From: Streptomyces melanogenes
GTDB lineage: Bacteria; Actinomycetota; Actinomycetes; Streptomycetales; Streptomycetaceae
Assembly: GCF_014649795.1 (NCBI RefSeq)
Contig: NZ_BMTS01000024.1
Location: 43,765-107,764 of the forward strand
Length of the DNA stretch: 64,000 nt
Direction of reading: 5' to 3'
The notes under the pieces were generated by a model. The model was not told the DNA's origin. It made no database searches and saw nothing but the letters and a program-made list of their open reading frames with translations. Position numbers and translations under genes: made by a program. Shown piece after piece: positions 17,336 through 26,296 of the stretch. Position 1 is the stretch's first letter. Every line of letters starts with the position of its first letter.

Positions 17336-20218
17336 TTGAAGCGACTCAGATCCGACGTCTTACCCGGAGTGCGGCGGCGCCTTGCCCGCGTGGCCGCGCT
17401 CGCACTGCTCGTCCCGCTCGCCGCACTCGTCCCGACCGGCGCGGCCCACGCCGCGGACACGGCGAACTGCGGGCCGGGGTCGACCAGCGACCGCGACGCC
17501 GTCTGCACCCTCACCACCACCGACGCCACCCACATGCGGATCGACCAGCCCTTCGTGGCCGGTCCCAGTTACGAGTACGACCGGATCGTCTTCCAGCCGG
17601 GCGACGAGATCACCATCGACGCCGGCGGCTGTGTGCAGACGGGCGGCAGTGGTGAGACCTGGAAGCGGTACCTGGACCCGCGCGGGTCGGGCAGCGGCTA
17701 CCCGGCCGGCCTGTACTGGGGCTGGGTCACCATCCCCGGCGCGTACTACGCCGACAAGCCCGAGCAGCCGGTCACCCACGTCCCGCTCGGCGACATCGTC
17801 TTTGGGAAGCACACCCTCAAGATCGCGGCTCTGGGCGACCCCGCCGACTTCGTCCAGCCCCTCGACCTGATCGTCGGCTACACGGACGACGAGTACGGCG
17901 ACAACGGCTACTACAACCACGACGACGGCAACGACAACCAGTGTTCCCTCGACCACGATGGCGGCTCGGCCTGGCTGACCCTCTCCGTCAACCACGGCAC
18001 GCCGGGACCGATGCCGGCGCTGCACCCCAAGCCGTTCGACCTCGTGCCCACCGGGTACGACAGCAACCTGCTCTTCCGGGACCCGGTGTGGGGCTGGCAG
18101 GCCAACGGCGGGACGGTGGGCAACGAGGGGAACTACGTCAGGCAGTGCTACACAGGTGTGCCCTGCACCTCGCAGACCACCGACGAGGACCGCATAGGCT
18201 GGGATCTGTTCGAGATTTTCGGGCTCTGCGGCGGTGATCCGCCGACCGGGCACCGCAACTGGTTCGACGTCACCTACACCGGCTCGATCGACTTCGACGA
18301 GCACGCGGGCGGGATCGGCGGCGACGACGACTACAACATGGCCTTGAAACCCAGGGACTTCAAGGGGACCGGGCCCGCGGGGGCCACCGCGGGCAACCCG
18401 GACGAGGTGAAGCTGGAGTTCGACTCGGACGAGACGGTCGACCACTTTGACCACCAGCCGTGGTGGGCCGAGTTCCACGACGCCGTCGACGACGACGACC
18501 GGGGCCGGATCGACCGGATGGTCAAGGACCACGATGCCGTGGTCACCGGCCTGATGGGTATCGACCAGGTGCACGCGCCCGGCGGCGCCGAGATCCACCC
18601 GGTGCACACCCTCGCGATCCGCGAGAGCGCGCCCGGCGCGATCAACACGGCGAACGACGCCTGGGTGTTCATGGTCCGCAACTCGGGCAACGAGGGCGAG
18701 TGCGGCTCCCAGCAGCACTATCTGGACGCGCACTCGATCACCGTCGACGTGCCGCGCCCGCCCGGCGTGCCCGCGAACGCGACGGCTTCCCTGGTCGGCA
18801 ACAACGAGTTCCTGGCGCACGGGACCCGCAGCGCGCCCGCCGTCCACAACTCCAAGGGCGGGGTGCAGGTCACCTTCACGCTGCCCAACGGCGAGAACAA
18901 GCCGTGGGAGGTCGGCGAGCTGCATCTGAACTGGACGGGTACGGGTCTCGCACCCGCCCCGACCGCGGCCCCGGCTCCCAAGGCCACCGCCGCACAGAGC
19001 CCGCGGCTCGTCGCGGAGGAGCCCGGTGAGGAGAACGACCCGGAGGCGCGTATCTCCAAGGCGTTCGCGGCGCTCACGCCCGCCCAACAGGCCCTGGCCA
19101 AGGACATGTTCGCGCAGCTCAGGCCACCGAAGACCGTCGACGACGAGACTTCGGCGACCGCCTATGTGACCGGCACCGCGCCTGCCTTCCCGACGAGTGT
19201 GCCGACCGTTTCGCACGCACCCGATCCGCGCGGACTCGCCCGGCTGCACGCGCAGTTCCAGGCGCTCTGCTCGGCGAGCGGCGGAAACCTGCCGGGCCTG
19301 GATATCTGCCCGACCCTCAACCAGCCGCCGCTGACCCGGCTCACCACCACCGGCGGCACCCCGGGCCAGAACGGCTGGCTGGTGTCGCCCGTGACCGCGA
19401 CGCTCACGGCGTACGACGCGAACGGCTCGGGGATCGACCGTACCGAGTACAGCTACGACGGCCAGACCTGGCTGCCGTACACCGGCCCGTTCACACTGCC
19501 GGACGGCGACTACACCTTCTCGTACCGGTCCAAGGACAAGAAGGGGAACCTGGAGGAGATCCGGGGCAAGGCCTTCAAGATCGACACGAAGGCGCCGGCC
19601 ACCACGGCGGCCCTCGTGCCACCCGCCAACGGGAACGGCTGGATCGCCGCCGACGGGACCGTGACCCTGCACGCCACCGACCCGGTGCCGGGCTCCGGGG
19701 TCGCGAGCATCACCTACTCCACGTCCGGCGCGCAGACGACGCCCCCAGCCACCGTCGCCGGGGACTCGGCCGCGCTCACGATCACACGGGAGGGCGAGAC
19801 CGTCATCACCTTCCACGCGACCGACAAGGCCGGGAACGCCGAGCCCGACAGGACACTGACCGTACGGGTCGACAAGACACCGGCGGCGTCCAGGTTCACC
19901 ACGGCGGACGGCACGATCTTCATCGCCGTCGACATCGGCGCCCCGGACACCCAGTTCGTGGCGGGCACCGCGACCGACGCCGCGGCCGGTGTGGATGAGG
20001 TGACCGTGACGTTCACACCGACCCTGCTGGGGCAACCGCAGTCCGCGAAGGCGGCGGTGACCTGCACGGACGCCACACGGCACAGCTGTACGTGGAAGGT
20101 GGCGCCACCGCGCGGCATCGGCACGTACAAGGTGACGTCCACGGCGACCGACCGGGCCGGGAACAAGGAGACGGCCGGAAGCGGCATCCACATCACCGTG
20201 ATCCGGCTGCTCCTGTGA
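17336..20218 (+). CDS. Large secreted protein with Ig-like / OmpL47-type beta domains
   Basis: 960 residues from a TTG at 17336 with AGGGAGG five bases upstream. The first 35 residues form a signal peptide (RRRLARVAALALLVPLAALVPTGAAHA). A 500-residue N-terminal part is Asp/Gly/Trp-rich (WGWVTIPGAYYAD, YTDDEYGDNGYYNHDD), suggestive of calcium binding. A proline/alanine linker and a helical segment follow. The C-terminal half carries repeated OmpL47-like beta units (GIDRTEYSYDGQTWLPYTGP, YSTSGAQTTPP, FHATDKAGNAEPDRT, TATDRAGNKET). No catalytic motif was recognised. It is probably an extracellular or wall-associated adhesive or carbohydrate-binding protein. An earlier in-frame start would place the signal peptide internally, so TTG is preferred. 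Confidence 0.82.
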   Translation: MKRLRSDVLPGVRRRLARVAALALLVPLAALVPTGAAHAADTANCGPGSTSDRDAVCTLTTTDATHMRIDQPFVAGPSYEYDRIVFQPGDEITIDAGGCVQTGGSGETWKRYLDPRGSGSGYPAGLYWGWVTIPGAYYADKPEQPVTHVPLGDIVFGKHTLKIAALGDPADFVQPLDLIVGYTDDEYGDNGYYNHDDGNDNQCSLDHDGGSAWLTLSVNHGTPGPMPALHPKPFDLVPTGYDSNLLFRDPVWGWQANGGTVGNEGNYVRQCYTGVPCTSQTTDEDRIGWDLFEIFGLCGGDPPTGHRNWFDVTYTGSIDFDEHAGGIGGDDDYNMALKPRDFKGTGPAGATAGNPDEVKLEFDSDETVDHFDHQPWWAEFHDAVDDDDRGRIDRMVKDHDAVVTGLMGIDQVHAPGGAEIHPVHTLAIRESAPGAINTANDAWVFMVRNSGNEGECGSQQHYLDAHSITVDVPRPPGVPANATASLVGNNEFLAHGTRSAPAVHNSKGGVQVTFTLPNGENKPWEVGELHLNWTGTGLAPAPTAAPAPKATAAQSPRLVAEEPGEENDPEARISKAFAALTPAQQALAKDMFAQLRPPKTVDDETSATAYVTGTAPAFPTSVPTVSHAPDPRGLARLHAQFQALCSASGGNLPGLDICPTLNQPPLTRLTTTGGTPGQNGWLVSPVTATLTAYDANGSGIDRTEYSYDGQTWLPYTGPFTLPDGDYTFSYRSKDKKGNLEEIRGKAFKIDTKAPATTAALVPPANGNGWIAADGTVTLHATDPVPGSGVASITYSTSGAQTTPPATVAGDSAALTITREGETVITFHATDKAGNAEPDRTLTVRVDKTPAASRFTTADGTIFIAVDIGAPDTQFVAGTATDAAAGVDEVTVTFTPTLLGQPQSAKAAVTCTDATRHSCTWKVAPPRGIGTYKVTSTATDRAGNKETAGSGIHITVIRLLL

Positions 20219-20343
20219 CCGCTTAGGAGCGGTCCGGGGAGATGGGGCCCGCGTCGCCGCCCTCCGTCGGGTGCGGATGGGGCGGGCCTTCCTCGAAGGC
20301 TTCTCCGACACGTCGCGGACGGACGGCTACCGGCGGCCACGCG

Positions 20344-20573
20344 TCACCGGCCCGCGGTGTCCTCGGCCTCCCAGCGCAGCAGGTCGCCCGGCTGGCATTC
20401 GAGTACCTCACAGAGCGCGGAGAGCCTCGCGAAGCGCACCGCCTTGGCGCGGCCGTTCTTGAGTGCCGCCGGGTTGGCGGGGGTGATCCCTATGCAGTCC
20501 GCGAGTTCGCCCACGGGCAGTTTGCGTTCCGCTGTGGCGGCCGTTGCAGAACGAAGCGTATGAGCTCTTCCAT
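20344..20573 (-). pseudogene. Frameshifted small XRE (Cro/C1-type) regulator
   Basis: The ATG at 20573 begins MEELIRFVLQR, then the frame runs into a stop. After a one-base shift near 20540 the other frame continues perfectly: ERKLPVGELADCIGITPAN, then LKNGRAKAVRFARLSALCEV and ECQPGDLLRWEAED to a stop at 20344. Together these form a complete, about 75-residue HTH_26-type regulator of a kind common in streptomycetes. The total length (230 bases) is not a multiple of three. Either a recent frameshift mutation or a sequencing error explains this; the second part keeps normal codon bias. Confidence 0.78.
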
Positions 20574-20909
20574 GAGGAGGTTCCTGTCGCGGTCAGCCCG
20601 ATGAAGGATCAGGCATCGATTAAGTTCTGAGCGGAAACGGTTCGCAGGACGCTGCGCCGCCGAGCATCCCCGCCGGGCGGCTGCCGTGGCCGCTCTTGTT
20701 CCGCTCGGCGGACCGCCTTGGATCACTCCTGCCGTCGGGCAGGGCCGTATCGGCCACCGTGCGGCAGCGGCTTGTCGGCCGGGGCAGCACGCCCCCGGTA
20801 CCCGGGGCTGCTGCTGACGGATGCAGGCCCGGGTTGTCCGGGCGGGCCCCGTTCGGCCGGTGGCTCCCTGTGGGGCGGGAATAGCGCGGGAGGGCTTCGC
20901 GTTCGCGGG
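20574..20909. other. Intergenic region
   Basis: About 340 bases between the broken XRE gene and the LLM gene promoter, which diverge. No convincing coding frame. Confidence 0.35.
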
Positions 20910-20927
20910 TATAGTTGAAGAATCAAC
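20910..20927 (+). promoter_or_regulatory. Putative -10 box and GTTGA-N4-TCAAC operator
   Basis: TATAGT (20910-20915) resembles a sigma-70 -10 hexamer and overlaps an inverted repeat GTTGA-AGAA-TCAAC (20914-20927), 20 bases before the ATG of the LLM oxygenase. A repressor of MarR/TetR size bound here would block transcription of the two-gene flavin operon. No regulator gene adjoins it. Confidence 0.45.
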
Positions 20928-20946
20928 GACTAGGGGAAGAGGAGCC

Positions 20947-22047
20947 ATGCAGTTCGGGATCTTCACCGTCGGTGACGTCACGGCCGATCCGATGACCGGA
21001 CGTACGCCCGGCGAGCACGAGCGCATCAAGGCGATGCTCGCCATCGCGCAGAAGGCCGAGGAGGTCGGCCTCGACGTCTTCGCCACCGGTGAGCACCACA
21101 ACCCGCCGTTCGTCCCCTCCTCGCCGACGACGATGCTCGGCTACCTCGCCGCGCGCACCGAGAACCTCATCCTGTCCACCTCGACGACGCTGATCACCAC
21201 CAATGACCCGGTGAAGATCGCCGAGGACTTCGCGATGCTCCAGCACGTTGCCGACGGCCGCGTCGATGTGATGCTGGGCCGCGGCAACACGGGCCCGGTC
21301 TACCCCTGGTTCGGCAAGGACATCCGCGACGGCATCGACCTCGCCATCGAGAACTACGCCCTGCTGCGCCGCCTGTGGGACGAGGACGTCGTCACCTGGA
21401 AGGGCAAGTTCCGCACCCCGCTGCAATCCTTCACCTCCACCCCGCGCCCACTCGACGGCGTCGCGCCCTTCGTGTGGCACGGCTCAATCCGCTCGCCCGA
21501 GATCGCCGAGCAGGCCGCCTACTACGGCGACGGCTTCTTCCACAACAACATCTTCTGGCCCGCCTCCCACACCAAGCAGATGGTCGACCTGTACCGCCGG
21601 CGCTACGCGCACTACGGGCACGGCACCCCCGAACAGGCCATCGTCGGGCTCGGCGGCCAGGTGTTCATGCGCAAGAACTCGCAGGACGCGGTACGCGAGT
21701 TCCGCCCGTACTTCGACAACGCACCGGTGTACGGCCACGGGCCCACGCTGGAAGAGTTCACCGAACAGACCCCGCTGACTGTCGGCTCCCCGCAGCAGGT
21801 CATCGAACGGACCCTGTCCTTCCGCGAGTATGCCGGGGACTACCAGCGGCAGCTGTTCCTGATGGACCACGCAGGTCTGCCCCTGAAGACCGTCCTGGAG
21901 CAGCTTGACCTGCTCGGCGAGGAGGTCGTGCCGGTGCTGCGCAAGGAGTTCGCGAATCTCCGCCCGGCTAATGTGCCGGACGCGCCCACCCACTCGGCGC
22001 GGGTGGCGGCCGCCCAGGACAAGGTGAAGGAGGAGACGCGGGCATGA
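20947..22047 (+). CDS. LLM-class flavin-dependent monooxygenase (CE1758-like)
   Basis: 366 residues from the ATG at 20947, with GGGGAAGAGGAG upstream. The luciferase-like TIM-barrel signature is clear: QFGIFTVGD, EEVGLDVFATGEHHNPPFV, STSTTLITTNDPVKIAEDFA and DVMLGRGNTGPVYPWFGKD. These enzymes use reduced FMN supplied by a partner reductase to oxygenate an organic substrate. It overlaps the next gene by four bases (ATGA), and that gene is an NADPH-dependent FMN reductase. The pairing matches the CE1758/CE1759 protein families named from Corynebacterium. The natural substrate is unknown. Confidence 0.93.
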   Translation: MQFGIFTVGDVTADPMTGRTPGEHERIKAMLAIAQKAEEVGLDVFATGEHHNPPFVPSSPTTMLGYLAARTENLILSTSTTLITTNDPVKIAEDFAMLQHVADGRVDVMLGRGNTGPVYPWFGKDIRDGIDLAIENYALLRRLWDEDVVTWKGKFRTPLQSFTSTPRPLDGVAPFVWHGSIRSPEIAEQAAYYGDGFFHNNIFWPASHTKQMVDLYRRRYAHYGHGTPEQAIVGLGGQVFMRKNSQDAVREFRPYFDNAPVYGHGPTLEEFTEQTPLTVGSPQQVIERTLSFREYAGDYQRQLFLMDHAGLPLKTVLEQLDLLGEEVVPVLRKEFANLRPANVPDAPTHSARVAAAQDKVKEETRA

Positions 22048-22721
22048 AGCTCATCGTCGTCTCGGCGGGGCTGAGCTCGCCTTCCTCGACACGGCTGCTC
22101 GCCGACCGGCTCACGGCCGCCACGCTGAGCCACGTGGATGCCGCACCCGAGGTGATCGAGCTGCGGGACCTGGCGACGGAGATCGCCCAGCACCTGGTCA
22201 CCGGCTTCCCGCCCGCCCGGCTGGCCGCCGCGCTCGACGCGGTGGCGGCCGCCGACGGCCTCATCGCCGTCACACCGACGTTCGCGGCGTCCTACAGCGG
22301 CCTGTTCAAGTCGTTCTTCGACCTCCTCGACAAGGACGCCCTCACCGGCAAGCCGGTACTCCTCGGCGCCACCGGCGGAACACCCCGCCACTCCCTGGTC
22401 ACCGAGCACGCACTGCGCCCGCTCTTCACCTATCTGCGCGCCCTGGCCGTGCCGACCGCCGTGTACGCGGCCTCGGAGGACTGGGGCGAGGAGGGGCTGG
22501 CGCAGCGGATCGCCCGAGCGGGCGGGGAGCTGGCGCACTTCATGACGGCCGCCGCCGAACACGTCACCCCCGGCGGCGCCCGTGGCCTCGCGCCGGATGT
22601 CGACACCGCCCCCGCGATCGCACCCCGGTCCCTGACGGGAGCGATCACGTCGGTGGACCCGGCGGACGGCTTCGAGGTGGTCCCGTTCGCCCAGCGGCTG
22701 GCTGCGCTACGGGTCGAATAG
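22044..22721 (+). CDS. NADPH-dependent FMN reductase (CE1759-like)
   Basis: 225 residues with the flavodoxin-like FMN_red fold: KLIVVSAGLSSPSSTRLLAD at the N-terminus (phosphate-binding loop with Ser/Thr cluster), then GLIAVTPTFAASYSGLFKSF and GKPVLLGATGG. It reduces FMN with NAD(P)H and should hand FMNH2 to the LLM oxygenase encoded just upstream, with which it is translationally coupled by the ATGA overlap. The C-terminal extension (VDPADGFEVVPFAQRLAAL) is typical of the CE1759-type partner reductases. A strong hairpin follows the stop. Confidence 0.92.
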   Translation: MKLIVVSAGLSSPSSTRLLADRLTAATLSHVDAAPEVIELRDLATEIAQHLVTGFPPARLAAALDAVAAADGLIAVTPTFAASYSGLFKSFFDLLDKDALTGKPVLLGATGGTPRHSLVTEHALRPLFTYLRALAVPTAVYAASEDWGEEGLAQRIARAGGELAHFMTAAAEHVTPGGARGLAPDVDTAPAIAPRSLTGAITSVDPADGFEVVPFAQRLAALRVE

Positions 22722-22741
22722 CCACAGCCGGGCGGGCCTGG

Positions 22742-22784
22742 GTCCGCTCCCACCTCCGGCCTGGCCCGGGGGGTGGGAGCGGAC
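22742..22784. terminator. Bidirectional terminator hairpin
   Basis: Arms 22742-22754 (GTCCGCTCCCACC) and 22772-22784 are exact complements with a 17-nt loop. It lies in the 78-base gap between the convergent FMN reductase and amidotransferase genes, so it probably ends both transcripts. Confidence 0.7.
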
Positions 22785-22799
22785 GTGCCCAGGAGACTG

Positions 22800-23669
22800 T
22801 CAGACGGCTCGCTGTGAAGCGGCGGCTTCGGCGCGCAGGTCGTCGAGACCGAGTTGGTGTACCGGTGCATCGGGCAGGACCACGTGTCGGGTGACCTGAA
22901 GGTCATGGCCGACGTGGAGCAGTTCGCCGGGTTCCATCATGTGCCAGTGGGGGCTGTCGTCCATCGGCTCGCTGGCGACCGCCACCGCGGAGTGGCGGGC
23001 CAGGTGTGCCGAGTGCATGCGCATGTGGCCGTGGCTGCCGCTGTGGTCCAGGTGCCGGGTGCCGTGCTGGCCTCCGGCCGGGCGGCGCAGGAAGTAGAGC
23101 GGATGGGTTTCGGGGTAGCGCAGGGCCCACAGCTCATCGCGGGTGGTGATGATGAGGTTCAGGGAGAACAGGGACAGGTGCTGGGCGATCCACCGCGCGG
23201 CCTGCTCGATCCCCGCCGCGAGGTCACCACCGTGGTGCTCGGTCTGCTGGGTGATCAGAGCGAAGAACCTTTCGGAATCGGTGGCGCCGCGGACGAGGGA
23301 GACGTCCGGGCCGAGGCGCTCGTCGAGCTGGTCGAGGTCCTCGATGACTCCGTTGTGCGCGAAGAGGCGCCCGCGCTGCTCGAAGGGGTGGGTATTGCGG
23401 CTTTCCAGGGCGCCGGTCGAGGCGAACCGGATGTGCGCGAGGAACGTGGCCGACTCGACCTGCCTGGCCTCTTGGGCGAAGTCGCGGTCCTGGTAGGCGG
23501 CCACCGGCGCCTTGTGGACCACCGGTGTGCCGTCCGGGGTGAAGTAGCCCAGGCCCGTGCCGTCGGGTTCACGGTGGCTTTGCTGACTGAGGCTGTCAGG
23601 AGCGTCCAGCAGCCAGAACGTGGCACGTGTGCGGTGCGGGGCGCTGCTCAGACCGAACAGGCGGCACAT
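22800..23669 (-). CDS. Class II glutamine amidotransferase (YafJ/EgtC-like)
   Basis: 289 residues. The ATG at 23669 gives MCRLFGLSS, so Cys2 becomes the N-terminal nucleophile after Met removal, as required for class II (Ntn) amidotransferases; an AAGGAGAAGG site precedes it. Further motifs are HIRFASTGALESRNTHPF (Arg/His of the glutamine pocket) and GRLFAHNGVIEDL (the NG oxyanion motif). The protein is a stand-alone glutaminase domain like YafJ. EgtC of ergothioneine synthesis is in the same family, but no egt genes are nearby, so that role is unlikely. A longer frame upstream would bury the nucleophile and is rejected. Confidence 0.9.
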   Translation of the reverse strand: MCRLFGLSSAPHRTRATFWLLDAPDSLSQQSHREPDGTGLGYFTPDGTPVVHKAPVAAYQDRDFAQEARQVESATFLAHIRFASTGALESRNTHPFEQRGRLFAHNGVIEDLDQLDERLGPDVSLVRGATDSERFFALITQQTEHHGGDLAAGIEQAARWIAQHLSLFSLNLIITTRDELWALRYPETHPLYFLRRPAGGQHGTRHLDHSGSHGHMRMHSAHLARHSAVAVASEPMDDSPHWHMMEPGELLHVGHDLQVTRHVVLPDAPVHQLGLDDLRAEAAASQRAV

Positions 23670-24082
23670 GCCTTCTCCTTCGGGTCGGCCCTCTGCCGTT
23701 GCCTGGTGGGGCAGCGGCCTTGACCAGCATCCGCTCCTGGTGGTTCCGCGCGCCCGGCCGTGACCGACGCCGACTCCAAATCCCACAGAGCGAAACGCGG
23801 CTCGGGCATCGGCTCGCAGCCCACGAACGCGTGGACGCCGAGGCTCCGGCTGGAGCCGGGGACCGGCGAAGTCTCACGGGCATGATTGGACCGCCTTGCG
23901 TGATCGCGTCCGCAGCCTGATCCGTACCTGTTCCTCCAGGGTCCCCTGGGCGGCTCCGCCCGTCCAGAGCAGCCGCACGGACTGGCGGAGCGGGCCGATG
24001 TCGCAGGCGCGGCGGCCCTGGTCTCGCCGACGTGATGACTGCAGGCCCCCGGACCCGTCACGGCGGCACCCCGCCTGTCGCT
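23670..24082. other. Gap of 413 bases without a supported gene
   Basis: Between the start of the amidotransferase and the end of the MFS gene, both on the minus strand. One minus-strand frame reads PLRQSVRLLWTGGAAQ, weakly reminiscent of an MFS N-terminus, but it is not continuous with any membrane helix. It may be decayed sequence; no feature is called. Confidence 0.35.
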
Positions 24083-25333
24083 CTACGCATCGGACTGCGG
24101 CCGCTCGTCCACGTACACCGGTGAACGGGTTCCCCGCCAGGCGATCGCGGCTGCCCCACCGGTGCTGAGCGCCGCCGTCAGGAACGCCCAGGCGATACCG
24201 CACCGCCGGTCGACGAGCGGCCCGGCGAGCGCGGTGCCGGCGGCGCACACGACGACGGTGACGTTGGCCGCCCAGACGTAGGCCTCGTTGATCACGGGGG
24301 CCGGAACGACGTCCGCCACCAGCCCGTTCAGCGCGATCAGGAGGGGACCTGTGAGGAGTCCGCACAGCAGCGAGCCCACAGCGAGTGCCACGAGCCCGGG
24401 GGCCGCGGACAGCGCCATGAGGCACAGGGCGAGCAGCCCCGTGAGGCGGGCCAGGCGATGCAGGCGTGGAACGGCGTGCCCCTCGGCGCCGAACACGAGG
24501 CCGCTGACCAGGCTGGCGGCGGCCCACAGCGCGAGCAGGAGCGCGGCGCTCCCGGTGCTGTGCGCCCCGGCGTGGTGCAGCGCGGCCGCGGGCAGGGCGA
24601 TGTCGGTGATGCCGAAGGCCAGCGACACCATGGCCGTGCACCACAGCACGGTGGTGAAGCCGGGCAGACGGAGCGGGCCCGGCTCCCGCGCCCGGTGGGT
24701 ACGAGGCGGGGGCGGCGTCGCCGCGGCCGCGGTGTTGCGGGCGAGTGCGCAGGTCCCGCTGAGGCAGCACAGGCTGGCGAGGATCAAGGCCGCGCCCGCG
24801 TCGGCGACCACCACGGTCGCGGCGACGAGCAGCGGACCGAGGACGAAGACGGCCTCCGCGGACACCGTCTCCGCGGCCAGGGCGTACGGGCGCAGCGCCG
24901 TCCGCCCCGACCCTGCGTCGGTGCGCAGGTACCAGGCCGCGCGCACGACCGCGGTCACCGGCGGCGCGGCGGCCCCGGCGACCAGGAGCAGCACCAGCAG
25001 CAGGGGACGGGATGCGCCGTTGGCGAGCGCGGTGAGCAGGCCGAGCAGAGCGGGCAGGTGCACCGTGCACGTCGCGTAGAGGATCACGGAGGGGCGACGT
25101 CGGTCGCACAGCCGGCCCAGCGGAGGACCGGCCGCGGCACCGGCCACGCCGTACGCGGCGCAGGCCGTGGTGGCGAACGCGTAGTGCCCGGTGTGCTCCT
25201 TGAACAGGAACAGCAGCGCCAGCGGGTTCATGGCTGGGGCCAGCCGTGCGATCACTCCCGCGACAAGCAGCCCGGGCGCACCGGGTACGGTCCGCAGGGC
25301 CGCGTACGGTCGCAGGACCGCACGGGCGGGCAT
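24083..25333 (-). CDS. MFS transporter (probable small-molecule exporter)
   Basis: 416 residues with about twelve hydrophobic segments (for example PLLLVLLLVAGAAAPPVTAV, GALALILAS-type helices and VALAVGSLLCGLLTGPLLIA) and the loop-2 MFS motif near GPPLGRLCDRRRPSVIL. The protein should sit in the cytoplasmic membrane and use the proton gradient. The ATG overlaps the stop of the upstream methyltransferase (TGATG), indicating translational coupling. The pairing suggests the transporter exports a product that the methyltransferase modifies, but the substrate is unknown. The N-terminal start MPARAVLRPYAAL fits the family; the frame is open further upstream only as a shadow of the methyltransferase. 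Confidence 0.88.
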   Translation of the reverse strand: MPARAVLRPYAALRTVPGAPGLLVAGVIARLAPAMNPLALLFLFKEHTGHYAFATTACAAYGVAGAAAGPPLGRLCDRRRPSVILYATCTVHLPALLGLLTALANGASRPLLLVLLLVAGAAAPPVTAVVRAAWYLRTDAGSGRTALRPYALAAETVSAEAVFVLGPLLVAATVVVADAGAALILASLCCLSGTCALARNTAAAATPPPPRTHRAREPGPLRLPGFTTVLWCTAMVSLAFGITDIALPAAALHHAGAHSTGSAALLLALWAAASLVSGLVFGAEGHAVPRLHRLARLTGLLALCLMALSAAPGLVALAVGSLLCGLLTGPLLIALNGLVADVVPAPVINEAYVWAANVTVVVCAAGTALAGPLVDRRCGIAWAFLTAALSTGGAAAIAWRGTRSPVYVDERPQSDA

Positions 25334-26052
25334 CAGGAACGGCGGGCGTCGGCGAGGACGAGCTGGGTGGTCGGTGCGCCGTCCGCGTCGTTGCGGCGGG
25401 TGTAGGAGAACTCCTCGATCACCAGGTGGCTGGAGCGGAGAAACGCGCGGAACTCGTCGCTCGCCCACTCGCGGACGTGCGTGGGGTTGTCCGGCGGTCC
25501 GTTGAACTCGGCCTGTCCCGGGAGGACTTTGCGTTCGCGTGCGGGGGTGGAGAGCACCGCCTTGGCGGCTCCGTCGAGCAGGAGCGTGCGGATGGCCGCG
25601 GCGGCGATGTCCGGGCGTACGAGGTGTTCGAGCACGTCCGAGCAGATGATGACGGAGCGGCTGATGGCGTCCCGGTCGGTGACGGGCCGCAGGTCGTTCT
25701 CCAGATCGGCCTCCACCCACTGCCCGAACTGCCAACGCTGTCGGCACCACTGGATGTTGGCCCCGTAGTCGACGCCGACGAAACGCCACTGGGGGTATTG
25801 GCGGGCAAGTCCGGCCAGCTTCTCGGCGCGGCCGCAGCCGATGTCGATGATGGTGTCGCGACCGTGCTTGAGGGCCACGGCCGCGGCGTAGGGATAGACG
25901 TCCGGCTGCCACACGATGCCGTCTTCGTCCTCGTCGACGAAGTAGTCGGGCGGAATGCGCTGCACATAGCCGGCCGGGAGACAGTGGGTGTTCGGCTGGG
26001 CGTCGGGTGTCTGTGCGGGGCCGTACGGGGGCTGCGCCGGGAATTCGCTCAT
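25333..26052 (-). CDS. SAM-dependent class I methyltransferase
   Basis: 239 residues. The Rossmann-like core is clear: motif I TIIDIGCGRAEKLAGL, an acidic residue after strand 2 (FVGVDYG), DLENDL, and motif IV/post-IV SVIICSDVLEHLVRPD. The start at 26052 is set by GGAGGGAAG about seven bases upstream. The first 45 residues are polar and proline-rich. It resembles small-molecule O/N-methyltransferases of the Methyltransf_11/25 type. It is the first gene of a coupled pair with the MFS transporter, and follows a beta-trefoil gene on the same strand after about 240 bases. The substrate cannot be deduced. Confidence 0.9.
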   Translation of the reverse strand: MSEFPAQPPYGPAQTPDAQPNTHCLPAGYVQRIPPDYFVDEDEDGIVWQPDVYPYAAAVALKHGRDTIIDIGCGRAEKLAGLARQYPQWRFVGVDYGANIQWCRQRWQFGQWVEADLENDLRPVTDRDAISRSVIICSDVLEHLVRPDIAAAAIRTLLLDGAAKAVLSTPARERKVLPGQAEFNGPPDNPTHVREWASDEFRAFLRSSHLVIEEFSYTRRNDADGAPTTQLVLADARRS

Positions 26053-26296
26053 GGTTCTTCCCTCCTGCCGGACGGGGATGGTGTCAGGGCAAGGGCGTTG
26101 GCGCGTGGGCCGAGAGGCTGAGCACTGAATCTGCCGGGACGAGTCGCCGGGGGCCCACGCTCTGGTCGTCCCCGGCACACCGGCGGCCCCGTCCGGCTCG
26201 CGCCACAGGAACGCGGTGGGTGCCAGAGGGGCCGGGTGCGAGCAGCGGGTCGGAGGCGGCCGGTGGTGCGGCGGCCCGGCCACCCGCGACTGGGTG

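Noticed and set aside
17360..20311. Very long open frame (about 980 codons) on the minus strand opposite the large secreted protein
   Set aside because: GC-rich shadow frame: no ribosome site, no recognisable domain, while the plus strand has a signal peptide and coherent repeats.
20821..20946. Longer N-terminus of the LLM oxygenase
   Set aside because: The frame is open upstream but has no coding bias, and the ATG at 20947 has a strong ribosome site and begins with the family motif.
22800..23669. Ergothioneine biosynthesis role (EgtC) for the amidotransferase
   Set aside because: No egtA, egtB, egtD or egtE-like genes are in the vicinity; generic YafJ-like annotation is safer.
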